DNA of 64,000 nt from Leptospira jelokensis (lineage in GTDB: Bacteria; Spirochaetota; Leptospiria; Leptospirales; Leptospiraceae), in the NCBI RefSeq assembly GCF_004769635.1, contig NZ_RQGH01000026.1, forward strand, positions 744,001 to 808,000, in the 5' to 3' direction. The notes under the pieces were generated by a model. The model saw nothing but the letters and a program-made list of their open reading frames with translations, did not search any database and was not told the origin of the DNA. Shown one piece after another: positions 14,373 to 24,924 of this stretch. A program made the translations under genes and the position numbers. Positions within the stretch are counted from its first letter, which is position 1. Every line of letters begins with the position of its first letter.

Positions 14373-17047
14373 AACAAAACTCATTTCGATTTTCCTTCTC
14401 GTTTCTCTCCAGTTACTTTTTGTTATTCCTATTACAGGTTAATCCAATATGGGGAGAGGGGAATCTCGAAGTCATTTTCCAAATCGTGAAATCCAACTCA
14501 GGGAAACCAGTTCCCAATGCTGTTGTCATTTCCAAAAAAGGAAAATCAAGTGGGATCTCAAATTCTGAAGGGATCGCCAAACTAACGTTTCCCGAGCCAG
14601 GGTATTACGAGATCAAAGTTTCCACAGCCGACAAAACGGAATCAATGTTTCGAGAAGTGCGATACAAAGGCCAAGTGATCCTTGTTACGATTTCCGAAAC
14701 AAACCTAACGGGAATTTTGGTGAGCGGTGAAAGGGATAAAACCCCACTTTCTCGGTATGGGCTTGTCCAAGAAGAAATCAAACGATTGCCAGGTGTTTCC
14801 GGAGATTCCTTAAAAGCCTTACAAACCGTTCCGGGTGTTGTGATAGGAGCACCTGTTGGGATTTTGCCATCAGTTTTTACAAACATTGGAACCAATTTGA
14901 TCACAGGGAATCCTTATTCGAATAGCGAAAGAGGTGATCTTTCTTTACGAGGAGGTGGAACTAGACAAAACCAATACTACTTTGATGGATTTCCACTTCC
15001 ATACCCTTTTCATTTGGGAAACCAATCGTCTGTCCTCAACAATAATCTAATCAAATCGTTTGATGTGTATACTGGTGCTTTTCCAGCAAAGTATGGTTAT
15101 GCGACTGGTGGGATCATTGCCATTGAAGGCACAGACCGTGTAGATGAAAACAAAACCATCATCAATATCAATTTGTTTTTATCTGATATCTACAACCAAA
15201 CAAAGGTTTTGCCTGGTCTTACCATGATCAGTTCTGGGCGTAAAAATTATCCAAACGTAGTCCTTTTGCAAACCTATCCACAAGGGATTCCAGAAGATGC
15301 GAAGTATGCCGAATACCATGATTACCAATGGAAAATGATTTGGGACATCAATTCTGACCACAGACTCACAGTGCAAACATTTGGAACTCGTGATAGGCAA
15401 GCCTATACCAAAGCCCAAGCAGATTTTGAAAGGGGAGGCGAGGACCCAAGGCCGCCTACTGGTCTTGATCGCATGTTTCGTACTGATGCCTTCCGTTATA
15501 TTTGGAAAGGGAAATCATTTCGGAATACCTTGTCCTATTCACGGACTTGGTTTGATGAATTTTTTGAACTTAGATTCACAAACCCACTCACTGCTGAAAA
15601 TATCTTTGGTTTGCAAAACCGAACATCAGACACAATCACCTATGTTCAAAATGCTTTGGAGTGGGAATTGTGGGAAGAACACTTAAAATTGGAAGTAGGT
15701 GTTCAAGGGAGATTTCGAGAAACAACATTAAAAGGAGAAAATATATCATCTTACAATCGATTATTTTTTAATATCTTTAATGACTTACTCAATTCAAATG
15801 CAGCGTTTCGATCTGTGATCGACGGAGACCGAATTCGATACCGCGAAAAATCTGCATATAGCGAATTCCAATTTAAATATGGAGGTTTTCGCCTAACACC
15901 AGGTGCAAGGATCGACCATTATTCGGGGAGTAACGAAAGTAATTTAGCTCCAAGGATCACGACAGGGTATGTTTTCGATACAACAAAAACAACCATACTT
16001 CTCGGGCATGGGATCCACTACAATGCCCCAGTTTCAGTGGAAGCCCTATCAAAAAAATCAGGAAATCCCAATTTGTTTATGGAAAGATCCGAACACAATT
16101 CACTTGGATTAAGCCAAGAATTTGCGAACCATTGGCAGTTCAAAATTGAAGGGTTTCGTAACATCTTCCAAAACATCATTGTTCCTGATTCTTATATTGT
16201 AGATCCTTATGCTCTAAATAATGATACCCGGATCTTTGTGAATGAAACGGCCAAGGTTTTTGCCAATCCCGTCACTCCTAAAAACCTAAATTACTCTAAC
16301 GCCGGTTATGGGTATTCGGAAGGAGTCGAAATTTTTTTGAAGAAATCCAAGGATCCCAGAGAACAATCAGGTCTTTTCGGATGGATATCTTACACGAATT
16401 CCATCACAAAACGCATCAACAACCAGTCACGTCTCACAAGTGAAGAATTCCGCAATCGTACCTTACAAAATAATACAAGGCGCCTTCTTGCCCAATCCAA
16501 ACTGGGAACCAATTACCTCAATTATTATGATGATAACAATTTGGAGCTAATCTATAATAATGACAAAGAAGAGTTATATGATCTCGACAGAACCCATATC
16601 TTAAACCTTGTTTTTGGATATAAGTTTAATGCAGAATGGATGGTAGGAGGAAGGTTTCGTTATTTTTCGGGAACTCCATATACTCCCATAACGGGTGCTA
16701 CGCGAGCAAACCAAGCGGCAACCTTTGGACTCAATTTGTATTTTCCTAACTATTCCAACAATTACAACAGTGATCGTTTTTTACCATTCCATCAATTTGA
16801 TTTAAGAATCGATCGGATTGAAAATTTTTCTTGGGGTTATATCAATACCTATATTGAGTTTGTGAATTTTTATGGGCGAAGGAACCAAGCGGGATTTGAA
16901 TTTGATAATACGAAAAATTTCCAAAGGAACCAAAATCCAAGCCCCACCTACGATACAGTGAATTCTCCCTATATCATTTCACAAACTCCAAATGGAAAGA
17001 TGGCCATCATTCCTCTCATCAACATTGGAATGGAGGTTCGATTTTGA
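14369..17047 (+). CDS. TonB-dependent receptor, TetR-linked
   Basis: 892 aa. Signal peptide to about residue 30 (NPIWGEG), a CarboxypepD_reg-like domain (about 33-110, AVVISKKGKSSGISNSEG), and a plug with LKALQTVPGVV, LSLRGGGTRQNQYYFDGFP and KYGYATGGIIAIEG. The outer-membrane barrel ends in a terminal Phe (GMEVRF). It is an importer across the outer membrane using TonB energy. Translational coupling to tetR and to a downstream lipoprotein by 4-bp overlaps shows a three-gene operon. Co-control with a nitroreductase suggests the ligand, or a toxic mimic of it, is an aromatic or electrophilic compound, which is an inference. Confidence 0.88.
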   Translation: MKQNSFRFSFSFLSSYFLLFLLQVNPIWGEGNLEVIFQIVKSNSGKPVPNAVVISKKGKSSGISNSEGIAKLTFPEPGYYEIKVSTADKTESMFREVRYKGQVILVTISETNLTGILVSGERDKTPLSRYGLVQEEIKRLPGVSGDSLKALQTVPGVVIGAPVGILPSVFTNIGTNLITGNPYSNSERGDLSLRGGGTRQNQYYFDGFPLPYPFHLGNQSSVLNNNLIKSFDVYTGAFPAKYGYATGGIIAIEGTDRVDENKTIININLFLSDIYNQTKVLPGLTMISSGRKNYPNVVLLQTYPQGIPEDAKYAEYHDYQWKMIWDINSDHRLTVQTFGTRDRQAYTKAQADFERGGEDPRPPTGLDRMFRTDAFRYIWKGKSFRNTLSYSRTWFDEFFELRFTNPLTAENIFGLQNRTSDTITYVQNALEWELWEEHLKLEVGVQGRFRETTLKGENISSYNRLFFNIFNDLLNSNAAFRSVIDGDRIRYREKSAYSEFQFKYGGFRLTPGARIDHYSGSNESNLAPRITTGYVFDTTKTTILLGHGIHYNAPVSVEALSKKSGNPNLFMERSEHNSLGLSQEFANHWQFKIEGFRNIFQNIIVPDSYIVDPYALNNDTRIFVNETAKVFANPVTPKNLNYSNAGYGYSEGVEIFLKKSKDPREQSGLFGWISYTNSITKRINNQSRLTSEEFRNRTLQNNTRRLLAQSKLGTNYLNYYDDNNLELIYNNDKEELYDLDRTHILNLVFGYKFNAEWMVGGRFRYFSGTPYTPITGATRANQAATFGLNLYFPNYSNNYNSDRFLPFHQFDLRIDRIENFSWGYINTYIEFVNFYGRRNQAGFEFDNTKNFQRNQNPSPTYDTVNSPYIISQTPNGKMAIIPLINIGMEVRF

Positions 17048-17685
17048 AACAGTCATCAATTTTATTTTTTTGCCTCCTTTTCCTAATTTCATGTTTTGAA
17101 TCAGGGAAAGACTTACAGAAAAAACAAGAGGAAAAACAAACTTGGATCCTTACGACCTTATACTGGCAAAGGAATTTTGGGAACTGTATCAAAACGGATA
17201 CGAATGCCAATTCTAGGACCTGTAGCCGTCGGCCACTTGGGGTCTGTAACCACAACCAACTCATTGTGACCCAAGCCGAAGTGAATCTAAATTTCGCTGA
17301 AGCAAATGCCTTACTCAGTAGAACCCCTGATTGCCAAGAATCCATTATACAGTCGGGCATTTTAACCTTATCAGCCACTTCCAATGCGAGTAGCGAAAAT
17401 TTGAAATCGCGGTATCTCTTCCAAGTAACTGAATCCTGTGAGGGATCGGGTTTCGTACCAACTGCCAACGTAAGACTGGCAAATTTTTCTGAAATCCAAT
17501 GGTTAGAATCCGCTAGGGGTAAAATTGCGAAGGCAGCAAATGCCATAACAGCAAATGGATTTTTACCTCAGGCGAATCGAGACAAAGCTAACAACTGTTT
17601 GCGTTTAGAGTATTTAGATTGGGAAAAAGATTTAGCAAAAGAAAATGTTGAAAACAAAGTCCTACTAGAAATCGCACTTCCTTAA
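17044..17685 (+). CDS. Lipoprotein in the tetR/TonB receptor operon
   Basis: 213 aa from a TTG start that overlaps the receptor stop (TTGA) and is preceded by GGAGGTT at good spacing. Signal peptide with lipobox LISC (Cys17). The mature part holds at least six cysteines, including NCIKTDTN and TCSRRPLGVC, suggesting disulphides. No domain is recognised. Being last in a tight operon with a TonB receptor, it is probably an outer-membrane accessory lipoprotein. Confidence 0.75.
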   Translation: MKQSSILFFCLLFLISCFESGKDLQKKQEEKQTWILTTLYWQRNFGNCIKTDTNANSRTCSRRPLGVCNHNQLIVTQAEVNLNFAEANALLSRTPDCQESIIQSGILTLSATSNASSENLKSRYLFQVTESCEGSGFVPTANVRLANFSEIQWLESARGKIAKAANAITANGFLPQANRDKANNCLRLEYLDWEKDLAKENVENKVLLEIALP

Positions 17686-17755
17686 GTTTGAAAATCCGCT
17701 TTCCTTTCTCTTCCACTCATACAAATTGACTTTATTCCCAAGGAAATTGTAAATT

Positions 17756-19432
17756 ATGAGTTTGAATCGATACAGCCGTGTTTTAACCCAAGATGAATCT
17801 CTCCCAGCTTCCCAAGCCATGATCATTGGATCAGGTGTTCCTTATGAAGATCTTAACAAACCTTTTGTCGGAATTGGAAGTACTGGATTCGATGGGAATC
17901 CTTGTAATATGCATCTAACAACTCTTTCTGCATTACAAAAGAAAAGTGTCACTGATACAAAACAAATGGTTGGGTTATTATTCAATACCATTGGTGTGAG
18001 TGATGGGATTACGAATGGAAATGATGGGATGCGGTATTCATTGCCTTCCCGAGAGATCATCGCTGATTCCATCGAAACCATTTCAGGTGCTCATTTTTAT
18101 GACGGACTCATTTTCACTGCCGGTTGTGATAAAAATATGCCGGGTGCCATCATGGCAATGGCAAGGCTCAATCGACCTTCCATTATGGTGTATGGTGGAA
18201 CCATCAATGGTGGCCACTTTAAAGGGGAAAAATTAAATATTGTATCTGCCTTTGAAGCCTATGGGAAAAAAATTAACGGTAAAATTTCAGAAGAAGATTT
18301 CAGAGAAGTGATTAGAAATTCCTGCCCTGGCCCTGGTGCATGTGGTGGGATGTATACTGCCAATACAATGGCAACCGCCATCGAAGTGATGGGAATGAGT
18401 TTGCCTTATAGTTCTTCTTCCCCTGCACGTAGCGAAGAAAAAAAGAAGGAATGCCAAGAGATCGGAAAATATATGTACAATCTCCTGGAAAAAGACATCA
18501 AACCTTCTGATATCATCACTCCTAAATCCATCTTAAATGCTTTGCGTGTGATTACAATCCTTGGTGGGTCAACCAACGCAGCCCTTCATATGATTGCAAT
18601 TGCAAGGACAATGGGAATTGATTTAGACCTTCAACAAATCCAAAAGGTAACAGATACAACCCCACTCCTTGCGGATATGAAACCAAGTGGAAAGTATCTA
18701 ATGGAAGATCTGTTTGCCATAGGTGGCACACCTGCTATCATGAAGTTCATGTTAAGCGAAGGTATGTTGGATGGAACTTGTATGACAGTCACTGGTAAAA
18801 CCATTGCTGAAAATTTAGAATCTCTTCCAGCACTCCCAAAAGACCAAGACTTACTTCGACCTGTTAGTAACCCAATTAAAAAAGAAGGTCATATACAAGT
18901 GTTATATGGCAACATTGCAAAAAAAGGTGCTGTGGCAAAAATCACAGGCCACGAAGGTGAAAAGTTTGAAGGCAAAGCCATTTGTTTTGATTCCGAAGTG
19001 GAGGCAAACGAAGGGATCCGCGACGGTAAAGTGAAACCAGGCCATGTTGTTGTCATTCGTTATGTGGGACCGAAAGGGGGACCCGGGATGCCAGAGATGT
19101 TAAAACCAACCTCTGCCATCATTGGAGCGGGACTCGGAGACAATGTCGCACTCATTACGGATGGAAGGTTCTCTGGTGGAAGCCATGGATTTGTTGTGGG
19201 TCACATCACTCCTGAAGCAATGGAAGGGGGAGAAATAGCCCTTGTCCAAGATGGGGACGTGATTTCGATTGATGCGCGCACCAACCAATTGGATCTCAAG
19301 GTCAGCGAAGGAGAATTAGAGAAACGCAGAGCCAAATGGATCAAACCACCTTACCGAGTGACAAGTGGTTATCTTTGGAAGTACATCCAAATGGTAAAAG
19401 ATGCAAGTACAGGTTGTTTGACGGACCGGTAA
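17756..19432 (+). CDS. ilvD: Dihydroxy-acid dehydratase (IlvD)
   Basis: 558 aa, full length for the IlvD/Edd family. It dehydrates 2,3-dihydroxy-isovalerate and 2,3-dihydroxy-3-methylvalerate in valine and isoleucine synthesis, using an Fe-S cluster and Mg. The three cluster cysteines are visible: Cys50 (GNPCNMH), Cys124 (AGCDKNMPG) and Cys196 ([12 protein letters not shown]). Other motifs include [19 protein letters not shown]. It is monocistronic here, with no other branched-chain genes adjacent and no leader attenuator seen. Confidence 0.95.
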   Translation: MSLNRYSRVLTQDESLPASQAMIIGSGVPYEDLNKPFVGIGSTGFDGNPCNMHLTTLSALQKKSVTDTKQMVGLLFNTIGVSDGITNGNDGMRYSLPSREIIADSIETISGAHFYDGLIFTAGCDKNMPGAIMAMARLNRPSIMVYGGTINGGHFKGEKLNIVSAFEAYGKKINGKISEEDFREVIRNSCPGPGACGGMYTANTMATAIEVMGMSLPYSSSSPARSEEKKKECQEIGKYMYNLLEKDIKPSDIITPKSILNALRVITILGGSTNAALHMIAIARTMGIDLDLQQIQKVTDTTPLLADMKPSGKYLMEDLFAIGGTPAIMKFMLSEGMLDGTCMTVTGKTIAENLESLPALPKDQDLLRPVSNPIKKEGHIQVLYGNIAKKGAVAKITGHEGEKFEGKAICFDSEVEANEGIRDGKVKPGHVVVIRYVGPKGGPGMPEMLKPTSAIIGAGLGDNVALITDGRFSGGSHGFVVGHITPEAMEGGEIALVQDGDVISIDARTNQLDLKVSEGELEKRRAKWIKPPYRVTSGYLWKYIQMVKDASTGCLTDR

Positions 19433-19471
19433 ACAACCGAAGTCCGTCCTGTAACCATTCGAACTGTTACA
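19420..19471. terminator. Hairpins between convergent ilvD and pirin genes
   Basis: GACGGAC with inner GGT (19420-19430) pairs with ACC and GTCCGTC (19436-19448). A second stem TGTAAC/GTTACA follows at 19451-19472. The first stem includes the ilvD stop codon in its loop. There is no clear T-run, so the terminator call is tentative. Confidence 0.4.
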
Positions 19472-19477
19472 TACAGT

Positions 19478-20503
19478 TTAATTTGTTTTTGAAGGGAATT
19501 CTTCTTTCCCGTTCGCATGTTTGGCAAATCTACCTTTGCCAACATGGACGGGATCATAAGAATCCCAAGGCCAACCACCAAACTGTGTTTTGCGATAGTC
19601 GTCAAACGCTTGTTGGATTTCCTCTTGTTTGTTCATCACGAAAGGTCCATATTGCACCACTGGTTCGGCTATTGGTTTTCCTTCCAAAATAAGAATCCTT
19701 CCCACTTCAGATCCGTTTCGCATTTCTACAGTTTCATCACTTTTTAGGTTGTACATATGTTTTCCAGGAACTTGTGTTCCATCCAAAACAAGTCCTTCCC
19801 CTCGAAAGTAGTACAAATTCCGATTGTTTCCAACTGCAGTTTTCGGAAGTACAAATTGCACTTCAGGATCCAAATCGATGATATAAATTCCCACTTCGTT
19901 TTTTGGATCGGCCGCCCATGAATTTGGAGGAGGGTCTAATGCCTTATCACCAAACAATGTACCGGCTACGGTTTTGATTTTTACCTGTTTTCCATTTTGG
20001 TCTTTTATTAATTTCACAGGGATGTCTTCATTCCAAAACATTTTGAAATGTGGATCAACAAACTTATGTTTAGCGGGTAAGTTTAACCAAATTTGAAAAA
20101 GTTCTAAGGTGTTTTCGCTAGATTCATTGATGAGTGGAAACATCTCAGAATGTTGGATTCCTGCACCTGCTGTCATCCATTGTACATCTCCATCCCCATA
20201 ACGACCAGCAGCACCTTGGGAATCCGCATGATCAACTAACCCTCGCTGCACGACGGTGACAGTTTCAAATCCACGGTGTGGGTGGCCAGGAAATCCTGGG
20301 ATGGTATCGCCGTGATACATCCTCCAGCCATCTTTTCCAACAAAATCTTGCCCGATTTGTCTGCCTTGTAAGGAAGCATTCGGTCCAAATTTACCATTCC
20401 CATTTGGATAAAAATCTTCGTGGTGGACACAGAAGAGGAATGGGTCCGAAGTCGGCCATTGGAAATCTAATTTTTGCGCATATAAGATGGATTTGTGTTT
20501 CAT
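19478..20503 (-). CDS. Pirin family protein
   Basis: 341 aa, a double cupin. The N-terminal cupin carries the metal-binding motif HPHRGFET and a later GAGIQHSEMF, and the C-terminal pirin cupin follows. Bacterial pirins bind iron; some show quercetin dioxygenase activity and some sense redox state. Length is slightly above the usual 230-300 because of a C-terminal extension with YRKTQFGGWPWDSYDPVH, a common variant. It is convergent with ilvD. The role here is unknown. Confidence 0.88.
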   Translation of the reverse strand: MKHKSILYAQKLDFQWPTSDPFLFCVHHEDFYPNGNGKFGPNASLQGRQIGQDFVGKDGWRMYHGDTIPGFPGHPHRGFETVTVVQRGLVDHADSQGAAGRYGDGDVQWMTAGAGIQHSEMFPLINESSENTLELFQIWLNLPAKHKFVDPHFKMFWNEDIPVKLIKDQNGKQVKIKTVAGTLFGDKALDPPPNSWAADPKNEVGIYIIDLDPEVQFVLPKTAVGNNRNLYYFRGEGLVLDGTQVPGKHMYNLKSDETVEMRNGSEVGRILILEGKPIAEPVVQYGPFVMNKQEEIQQAFDDYRKTQFGGWPWDSYDPVHVGKGRFAKHANGKEEFPSKTN

Positions 20504-20556
20504 GATTGTCCTATCACCAAGGGTTCACCCTCTAATGATAAGACAAGGAAACTAGA

Positions 20557-21702
20557 TCAAAAGTTTTTCACAAGAGATACATTCACACCAAAAGCGCCAA
20601 ATTCTTTGGAACTTTGGGATGAATTGATATCAGGAACGGAGCTAAGTTCCACTGGCGTTTTACCAGGACCAAAGTTATAACCAGTCACTTCCGAAACACT
20701 AAAGGATGAAATTTGGTAAAATCCACCGTATTTGATGCCCAGTGTATCAAACAGTTTCCAAACTAGACCAAGTTCAAATGAAACAGACGCGCCACCGAGC
20801 CCACGTGATAATCCTTCTTTTGATTGGAAAACTGTAATGTCTGTCCTTGATACGGGAGAAGAAAATACCACTTGGTTACTTGCGTTTAAACTTCCTGTTG
20901 ATGAGGTTTCGAGGCCATAACTGAGGAGTTTTAATTGGCCTGCAAAAACAGTTAAATCCATCATCATATAAAAATTCAGCCAATCCAATATAGAAGTGGC
21001 AAATCCATAATTCATTCCATAGTTTTTGGTTCGAAATTCTACCGTACCAGTAGAGAACGCATAACCTTCTGTTACCGTTTGTTCTCCTGTCCGTAAAAAT
21101 GGGAATTTGATTTGGAAAGATTGGAATGGGCCTTTGGAAGAAAGTTCCGAATAACTAAAACTTAATTCTGATGAAGAAGATTCGGTTAAGTAGTTGAGGG
21201 GACCCATTCCAATGCGAAAACCCACTTCATTGATACCCGAGTGGATCTTATCATTTAGATAAAGACCATTAGTACTAAAACTTGTCCTTGTATCGTTGTA
21301 TTGTTCCCCTTTTGCATAAACAAAACCGATAAAAAAATCTTCAGCAAACTGATGAGAATATTTGATCCGAGGTGAGATGGTAGATGCAGGCCTTGACTCA
21401 GCACTTTCCGTGATGATGCCTGGAGGGTTTAAATTATTCGATGCGGTGCTATTGGCAAAACTCGAAGCAACCCTTGCAGAATTTAAAATGCTAGAAACAG
21501 ATTGTGGACCACCTTCTGAAGGTGTTTGCACAAACTCTCCCGCCAGTTCAAGGACAGCAAGTCTAGTTCCAAAAAAAGATTTTTTCTCTTGCGGTTTTGG
21601 TTTTGGAACGTAGAGATCACCTCCTTCGATTTCAGATTCGGCAATCAAAGGAAAGGAAACAACACTGATGAAAATAAACAGGATAAGAAACTGACTTCGC
21701 AT
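20557..21702 (-). CDS. Probable outer-membrane beta-barrel protein
   Basis: 381 aa with a signal peptide (cleavage near LIAES) and a linker rich in Pro and Lys. Alternating amphipathic segments full of Tyr, Phe, Gly and Ser follow, ending in an aromatic Phe (SLVKNF), the usual outer-membrane protein signature. There is no homology I can name. It lies 53 bp upstream of the pirin gene in the same direction. Porin or structural role unknown. Confidence 0.7.
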   Translation of the reverse strand: MRSQFLILFIFISVVSFPLIAESEIEGGDLYVPKPKPQEKKSFFGTRLAVLELAGEFVQTPSEGGPQSVSSILNSARVASSFANSTASNNLNPPGIITESAESRPASTISPRIKYSHQFAEDFFIGFVYAKGEQYNDTRTSFSTNGLYLNDKIHSGINEVGFRIGMGPLNYLTESSSSELSFSYSELSSKGPFQSFQIKFPFLRTGEQTVTEGYAFSTGTVEFRTKNYGMNYGFATSILDWLNFYMMMDLTVFAGQLKLLSYGLETSSTGSLNASNQVVFSSPVSRTDITVFQSKEGLSRGLGGASVSFELGLVWKLFDTLGIKYGGFYQISSFSVSEVTGYNFGPGKTPVELSSVPDINSSQSSKEFGAFGVNVSLVKNF

Positions 21703-21797
21703 TCTTCAAAAATGCAAACTCTCGTTTCGTGATCCATTCAAAAAAGAAAACAACTAGGGAAAGGAATCAAAAAAATCCTTCATATGCGAAATTCATT

Positions 21798-23039
21798 TCA
21801 TTCAATTGCGATATGTCCTAGTTCAATGAAGAAAGTACTTCCTTTTTTCGGTTCACTTTCCACCCAAAGGTTTCCATTATGTTTTTCAACAAAGTCTTTA
21901 CTGACAATGAGTCCAAGCCCTGTTCCCTTTTCTGAATTTGTACCCAAAGTAGAAACCTTTTTGTCCAATCGAAAGAGTGATCCTACTTGGTCCTTTGTCA
22001 TACCCACACCTTCATCTTTGATAAAAAAACGATGAGTGAAGAGGGGAGTTTTTGCTTCGTCTCGAATCCGTTCATACCCAATGGTGATGGTTTGGTTCTG
22101 AAAACTATATTTTAAAGCATTGCTGAGTAGGTTACGAAAAACGGTTTCGATCATAAATTGATCGGCAATGATTTCGAGTGTTTCTGGAATTTTGTTTTGG
22201 ACTTGGATTTGTTTTTTTTGGAATGATAATTTTAATAATTCGATAATGGATTCCACTAATGAATGGATGTGGATGCGAACAGGTTGGAATTGGATGTGTC
22301 CACTTTGGTTACGCGCCCAATTCAATAAATTTTCCATCAAGGAATACAAATTGTCCGATGATTCTGATAATATTTGTAAATTGATTTCAAGTTCCGCATC
22401 ACTAAAATCAGAAATCCTTTCACTTAAGTGTTTAGAGAATTCGCGATGGGTTCCAAGTGGGCCACGCAAATCATGAGCGATGATGGAAAAAAATTTATCT
22501 TTTGTGGCATTGACCTCTTCCAAACGAGATGCAGTTTGTTTGAGTTTTGCTTCATTTAATTTTTGTTCGGTGATATCACGAACAATGGCACAATTGTATT
22601 GTTTGCCACCATATTCTACTAAATTGACAGTGACCTCAATTGGAAATAGTGAACCATCTTTTCGTTTGTTGATTGTTTCTAAGGTAAACGTCTTTTTTTC
22701 TAAGATTTCTTTCCAATGTGCATCCCAAATTTCTTTAGTAAATAACGGATCCACTTGGAACATAGTCATGGATAAAAGTTCTTCTTTCGTATATCCGAAA
22801 TTGATGCAAGCGGCATTATTTACGAAAATATACTTTCCATTTTGATCCACCCATAAAATAGAATCAGAAATTGAATCAATAGAATATTGAGTGAATTGTA
22901 ATAGATCACTAACCTTTGTTTGTTGGATATCGGCAGTTTTGATTGTACTTTTAAGAATCTGGTTCTCTTTTTCTAACTCTTTTATCTCTTCTAAAAGAGC
23001 CTCGTATGACTTCTGGCCGAGTGACATAGGATATGACAA
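21798..23039 (-). CDS. PAS-domain sensor histidine kinase, cytoplasmic
   Basis: 413 aa with no membrane segment. An N-terminal coiled coil (about 10-45) precedes a PAS/PAC unit (about 50-160, with DITEQK), then a HisKA dimerisation domain with phospho-accepting His189 in IIAHDLRGPL, then HATPase_c with N box FRNLLSNALKYS and glycine boxes DEGVGM and GTGLGL. No receiver domain and no response regulator gene is adjacent, so it is an orphan kinase. The input is probably a soluble or redox signal through PAS. Confidence 0.9.
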   Translation of the reverse strand: MSYPMSLGQKSYEALLEEIKELEKENQILKSTIKTADIQQTKVSDLLQFTQYSIDSISDSILWVDQNGKYIFVNNAACINFGYTKEELLSMTMFQVDPLFTKEIWDAHWKEILEKKTFTLETINKRKDGSLFPIEVTVNLVEYGGKQYNCAIVRDITEQKLNEAKLKQTASRLEEVNATKDKFFSIIAHDLRGPLGTHREFSKHLSERISDFSDAELEINLQILSESSDNLYSLMENLLNWARNQSGHIQFQPVRIHIHSLVESIIELLKLSFQKKQIQVQNKIPETLEIIADQFMIETVFRNLLSNALKYSFQNQTITIGYERIRDEAKTPLFTHRFFIKDEGVGMTKDQVGSLFRLDKKVSTLGTNSEKGTGLGLIVSKDFVEKHNGNLWVESEPKKGSTFFIELGHIAIE

Positions 23040-23157
23040 GATTAAAGCAGTTACTAAAAATTTGCCAAGAATTAAGTAATCGATTTAGGAGAAATTGACA
23101 AAATGGAAATTCACTTGACCAATTCCAAGGATTCGTTCTAACTTAACTCCTTCTTCT

Positions 23158-24918
23158 ATGGCTTGTCTCTTTTGTCAAAAAGGTGAAAAATCGTTTTCTA
23201 GGTTAGAACCTGTCCAAGACGAAAGGGAAACACCTCATTTTTCCACTGACGAAATCGTAGGAGCCGCCCTCACTCCCTATTCGGAAATTTATGAATGCAA
23301 AGACTGCCACCATTTTTGGTGGATCCGTGTAAGAGGAACTGGAGATCCTCGTTCCACCTATCCTGAGTACTACGAACAAACTGCCGAATGTATGGACGAT
23401 GAACGTTCCGAGTTCATCCGCAATCCTAATCTATCGGGACTCATCACTCATTTTGAATCTCAGTTTCCGTATTCATTTTTTGAAGAGGTTTTGGAAAAAC
23501 TCGCACCAAAAGAGCAACTTGGACTAAAATCCCTTTTTGAAACAAGGGAGATGCGATTGACTGGTTCTGCCAAACGATGGATTCGCAAATGGTACCAAAA
23601 TCAATTTCCGAAGGAGTATGCCGAACAAAAAGAAAAGGGATTCCCAAGTTCAAGCCAAACGATCGTTTCTTTTCCTTTGGAAGAAGAGATTCTAAGAACG
23701 GAATGGATAACGATTGACCAACTTGTTGCCATCACAAAAAAAAATTCTGATTACAGTTTATATGGGATTCATTCCCAATCACAAACCATCCTTTGGAAAC
23801 AATCAGTAAAACCACCCTTCGTAGAAGGGATCAACATCCCTTATTTATTTTACCATTCTGGATATTTATGTTATTACCAAGGATTTCAAAAAGGATCCGA
23901 ATATTTTTCGAAACTCAATCGACCGAACGAACTGCTTGTATTCGATTTACAAGGAAATTTACTTTTGTCCATTCCGCTTGCCTTTCGTTGTTATGAGATT
24001 TTATCAACAGAAGAAAGAGATGTATCAGAAAATCGAATCGTCCATAATTTTCAATTTTCGATCGTATCAGGAAAACTTTACCTCCCACATGCAAACGAAA
24101 TCCATGTTTACGATTTAAATCAAAAACAACTTTTAAGTAAGATAAAATCACCTAACAATGAACCATATTCTGGCAATACCTTTGAAACAGAATCAGATAT
24201 CCTTTTGTTCCACTCCCTGAAAGGTGTTTTTGCCTTGGATGCAAACGCAGAAGTTGTTTTCCAATACCAATCTGATTTCCATCCAATCTTCATTGATTCG
24301 AAATTACGTTTTTATTACTATTATTCCATTATCGACAATATCCAAACTGGTGAACAAAAACGATTTTATGATACAAAGATTTCTGGAGTGGAATTGCCAT
24401 TTACCTTGGCATCACCTCCGATCGAGTTTGCAAATGGAATTTTGATGCCATTTTCTGGTGATCATTCTTATATCCTTAATGATCAGTTAGAAATTCAAAA
24501 AGAACTGGAATTAACTTCGACGGATACCCTTAGCCCCCATTCCTTTGGCACAAGTAAATCACCGGTTGTCATCACAGAAGAAACCATTTTGATCACAAAT
24601 GATTACCAAACAATCGTATGTTTGGATCTTTTGGGGAACGTCCTCACAAATTATCCAATCCAATCGGAAGTTTTAAGTGCCTTTACCTTTGATGGCAAAC
24701 ATACCGTTGCGATTTTATCTTGTTATGATGAATACAGCGAAGAAAACCAAGTGGAAGTCATGGTTTTTGGAACAAAAGGAGAGATTGTATTTCGTAATAT
24801 TTTCCAAGGCCCAGATGGTATCAGTGTAAGTTTTCTAGGAGATTTGGTTTTTGTAAAAGGGAATCGTCTCTACAAATGTAATTTGTTTTCGGAAACGAAA
24901 AATGGTATCGGAGGGTGA
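23158..24918 (+). CDS. Zinc-ribbon protein with predicted beta-propeller
   Basis: 586 aa. The N-terminus has CLFC (residues 3-6) and CKDC (about 47-50), a treble-clef or zinc-ribbon like pair, followed by an acidic region. From about residue 190 it is a chain of beta-rich repeats with patterns such as LLVFDLQGNLLLSIP, VYDLNQKQLLSKI, VFALDANAEVVF and VCLDLLGNVLTNYP, suggesting a seven-bladed PQQ-like propeller. There is no signal peptide. It lies 6 bp from the downstream SpoIIE-type phosphatase gene, so the two are cotranscribed. The function is not known. Confidence 0.72.
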   Translation: MACLFCQKGEKSFSRLEPVQDERETPHFSTDEIVGAALTPYSEIYECKDCHHFWWIRVRGTGDPRSTYPEYYEQTAECMDDERSEFIRNPNLSGLITHFESQFPYSFFEEVLEKLAPKEQLGLKSLFETREMRLTGSAKRWIRKWYQNQFPKEYAEQKEKGFPSSSQTIVSFPLEEEILRTEWITIDQLVAITKKNSDYSLYGIHSQSQTILWKQSVKPPFVEGINIPYLFYHSGYLCYYQGFQKGSEYFSKLNRPNELLVFDLQGNLLLSIPLAFRCYEILSTEERDVSENRIVHNFQFSIVSGKLYLPHANEIHVYDLNQKQLLSKIKSPNNEPYSGNTFETESDILLFHSLKGVFALDANAEVVFQYQSDFHPIFIDSKLRFYYYYSIIDNIQTGEQKRFYDTKISGVELPFTLASPPIEFANGILMPFSGDHSYILNDQLEIQKELELTSTDTLSPHSFGTSKSPVVITEETILITNDYQTIVCLDLLGNVLTNYPIQSEVLSAFTFDGKHTVAILSCYDEYSEENQVEVMVFGTKGEIVFRNIFQGPDGISVSFLGDLVFVKGNRLYKCNLFSETKNGIGG

Positions 24919-24924
24919 TGACAG

